The notes below the pieces were generated by a model. It was not told where the DNA came from and made no database searches. It was given only the letters and a program-made list of their open reading frames with translations. Made by a program: the position numbers and the translations under genes. Positions 62,175 through 64,000 of a stretch of DNA of 64,000 nt are shown here, piece by piece. Source of the stretch: Trogon surrucura (taxonomy: Eukaryota > Chordata > Aves > Trogoniformes > Trogonidae); the NCBI GenBank assembly GCA_020746105.1, contig CM036617.1:140085845-140149844 (forward strand). The letters are read 5' to 3'. The first letter of the stretch is position 1. The number at the start of each line of letters is the position of its first letter.

Positions 62175-62198
62175 AAAAAAAAAAAAAAAAAAAAAAAA
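62175..62198 (+). repeat. Poly(A) run, 24 bases
   Basis: The longest homopolymer of the window, preceded by gagctt and followed by ggcaacc. No clear retrocopy body or target duplication was seen around it. Confidence 0.9.
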
Positions 62199-62434
62199 GG
62201 CAACCAGAGACATAAACTTGTTGAGAGCTCTTCCAAAGCATCAGCTGGGAATCTATTAAATGGTCTCTGTCTAGCCATGAGCTTAAGAGAAGCTAGATAA
62301 AAGCAGAGAAGCCATCACAGGTAAAGCACAAACACACCGATATAAGCAGAAACTCTCACTGGGATGGTTTAAAAGTGCTTAGCAGCATAGTGCAGCATAG
62401 CACAAGGATTAGCTCCTGAGCTGGTACAACTCAT

Positions 62435-62466
62435 GCTGATGTTCCCTAATGCTGATGTTCCCTAAT
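62435..62466 (+). repeat. 16-base perfect tandem duplication
   Basis: gctgatgttccctaat occurs twice without interruption at 62435-62450 and 62451-62466. Confidence 0.9.
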
Positions 62467-64000
62467 GCAGCTCTCCCTTTGGCAGCTACTGCCCAGCATG
62501 GGCAGAGAGTCCAGCCTCCAGCTGGCAACAGGGGCACGCTGCAGCAGCTGCCACCCATTGGGTGTTCAGTCCCATGACCATGAACCTCCAAAGCCACAGT
62601 GAAGCTGGGTATTTAGTTTCCCCCAGCAAGTTCACAGCTGGAAATGGTGTGCCATCAACCTCCTCCACATGCTAAGAACATGATACAGGAATGATGCTGC
62701 AATGATTCAGGTGATAACCCCAGGGTGAATTGAACTATGTGGATGGGACTTGATTATTTCTGCAGTCATGAAGTACTTGAGGAACATAAGAAGAGTGTAA
62801 CACACAGCCAGTGGCTCGACACATTTTTTTTTTTTATGATGCGATTTCAAGCTATTAGAAAATTTCTGAGTTACGCAAGTGCCCTTAATAAAATAAAACT
62901 CACATCAGTTTTTCTCAATTTGCTGCTTCATGCTCTTATTTCTAATGCCACCCCTTCTTAATTCTCCTTGGGTTTTTAACGAAGACAAATCAATACTATT
63001 TACTTGGCCAAAGCAGAGTTGGCTCCAAGAAACAGATGAAAACAACTGCGAAGTTCTGCTGTGAAGGGACATGAAAGCCCACCAGGGTGAAGCATGCTCG
63101 TGTCCTCCTGTCCATGTCTGACAATAGCACGCCCATTTATTTTTCAAGAGTTACAGCTTAAAACACAATCCTGGTTTTCAGTAACGCAGAGCACATTGGC
63201 AGTGGGACAAAGAGATGCCCTGAAAGACAGGGAGAGAGAGATGTGGGGGTTTTTTTTAAAGATCTCTTAACTCCTTTGGTACCTTAGAGGCTGGCTATGC
63301 TTGCCTACCAAGGAGGAGGGCTTACTGCTGGTGCTGCCCAGCACCTGTCACTCTCGGGTTTGGAGGTTTGCTCACGTGCATGCAGGGACACAAAATCCTT
63401 TCCTGGGGCTGCACACATCTCCTCATCTCCCTTGTGCTGCTGCAGCAAACCTCCCCACTTTGTAAAAGGAGGAGTATGTTTAGATGGGGGGAGATGTAAT
63501 TTTTAGACAGATATTGGGCTCACTCATGGAATTACTGTTTCAAGCCTCCTCAAATGGAAAATAATGAACCTAGCATCACTCTGATTTTCAGGGTGATGCC
63601 TGAGCCATGATTCTCGGTTGGCACCCTGGGCTCTCCTTACACTTCCCTTCGGCTTCCTGAGAGGGAGGTAAGCGTGCAGGAGTTCAAGAGTGCAATGAGG
63701 GAGCTGGACCACCCGCTTGCCACACTGGCCCACCTCCCCGGCAGGCGATGGAGAGCTGCAATCACGGGAGCACTTCTGCTCTGCGGTCTAGCCACAATTG
63801 AGGCAGGGGGCAGGAGGACACATGATCCACGAAACAGCGTCATTCCCGGCTGGAGCCGACAAAGCACAGGCACTGAGATGCTCGCAGAGAAGTTTACAGC
63901 TTGGCAACTGGAAGATTGCTTTCTCAACAGCAATTGAACTGCTGGTCAGCTATGTTTTTCCAGCATAAATATTGAGGGGAAAGACTATTATTGCTGCATC

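Larger units (their letters stand above)
60161..64000 (+). other. Unannotated sequence to the window end
   Basis: No gene or mobile element was recognised. It contains a 24-base A-run at 62175-62198, a 16-base tandem duplication at 62435-62466, and T-runs at 62825 and 63248. Overlapping frames on both strands at 63637-63937 lack a recognised domain. In human the next gene past ARHGAP8 is PHF21B on the opposite strand; I looked for its PHD finger and did not see it. Confidence 0.5.

Noticed and set aside
63637..63937. Overlapping open frames of 87 and 98 codons at the window end
   Set aside because: Both strands are open, no family is recognised, and there is no supporting splice or regulatory context.
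60161..64000. 3' end of PHF21B expected on the minus strand from human synteny
   Set aside because: No PHD-finger or recognisable coding segment was seen on either strand; the gene may start beyond the window or synteny may differ.

Overview
This window is vertebrate nuclear DNA, almost certainly from a bird and most likely a passerine. It is AT-rich, made mostly of introns, and dotted with CR1 LINE 3' ends, including the avian-style tail of ATTCTATG repeats. It carries solo LTRs of types common in bird genomes. It also has a tRNA-headed SINE whose tail is CR1 sequence, the architecture I know from the songbird family TguSINE1. There is no operon, CRISPR array or prokaryotic gene structure.

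One protein-coding gene is well supported: a plus-strand orthologue of ARHGAP8 (BPGAP1). It runs through nine exons from 1513 to 45038, with canonical AG/GT borders and codon phases that join without a break. Its 5' exons, for roughly the first 55 residues, lie upstream of the window. Exons at 1513-8345 encode the BCH (CRAL-TRIO-like) lipid/GTPase-binding domain. The exon at 9479-9589 encodes the proline-rich SH3-binding linker. Exons at 21148-45038 encode the RhoGAP domain, with arginine finger FRRS. The best reading of the end is a TAA at 45036-45038 followed by AATAAA signals at 45475 and 45605. Two further candidate terminal exons fit the splice phase: 25010-25122, which would give a GAP-less protein, and 49523-49614.

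The 11.6-kb intron at 9590-21147 holds three CR1 copies, the SINE and a roughly 1.1-kb LTR that abuts the SINE tail. The intron at 21222-33336 ends with an antisense LTR only 108 bases before the next exon. The last coding intron carries an antisense LTR with a clean 5-base target duplication. From about 46 kb to 64 kb no gene was recognised. That part holds five CR1 fragments, a GC-rich block with CpGs around 58.3-59.1 kb, a truncated LTR at 59.6-60.2 kb and unannotated single-copy-looking DNA.

The most interesting observations are four. A serine replaces the RhoGAP catalytic-site asparagine (Asn194 in p50RhoGAP catalytic-domain numbering). An in-frame alternative terminal exon with its own polyadenylation signal would remove the GAP domain. 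A SINE and a full CR1 tail that resemble each other closely sit in one intron. A 30-base palindrome in an intron is not explained by any recognised repeat.
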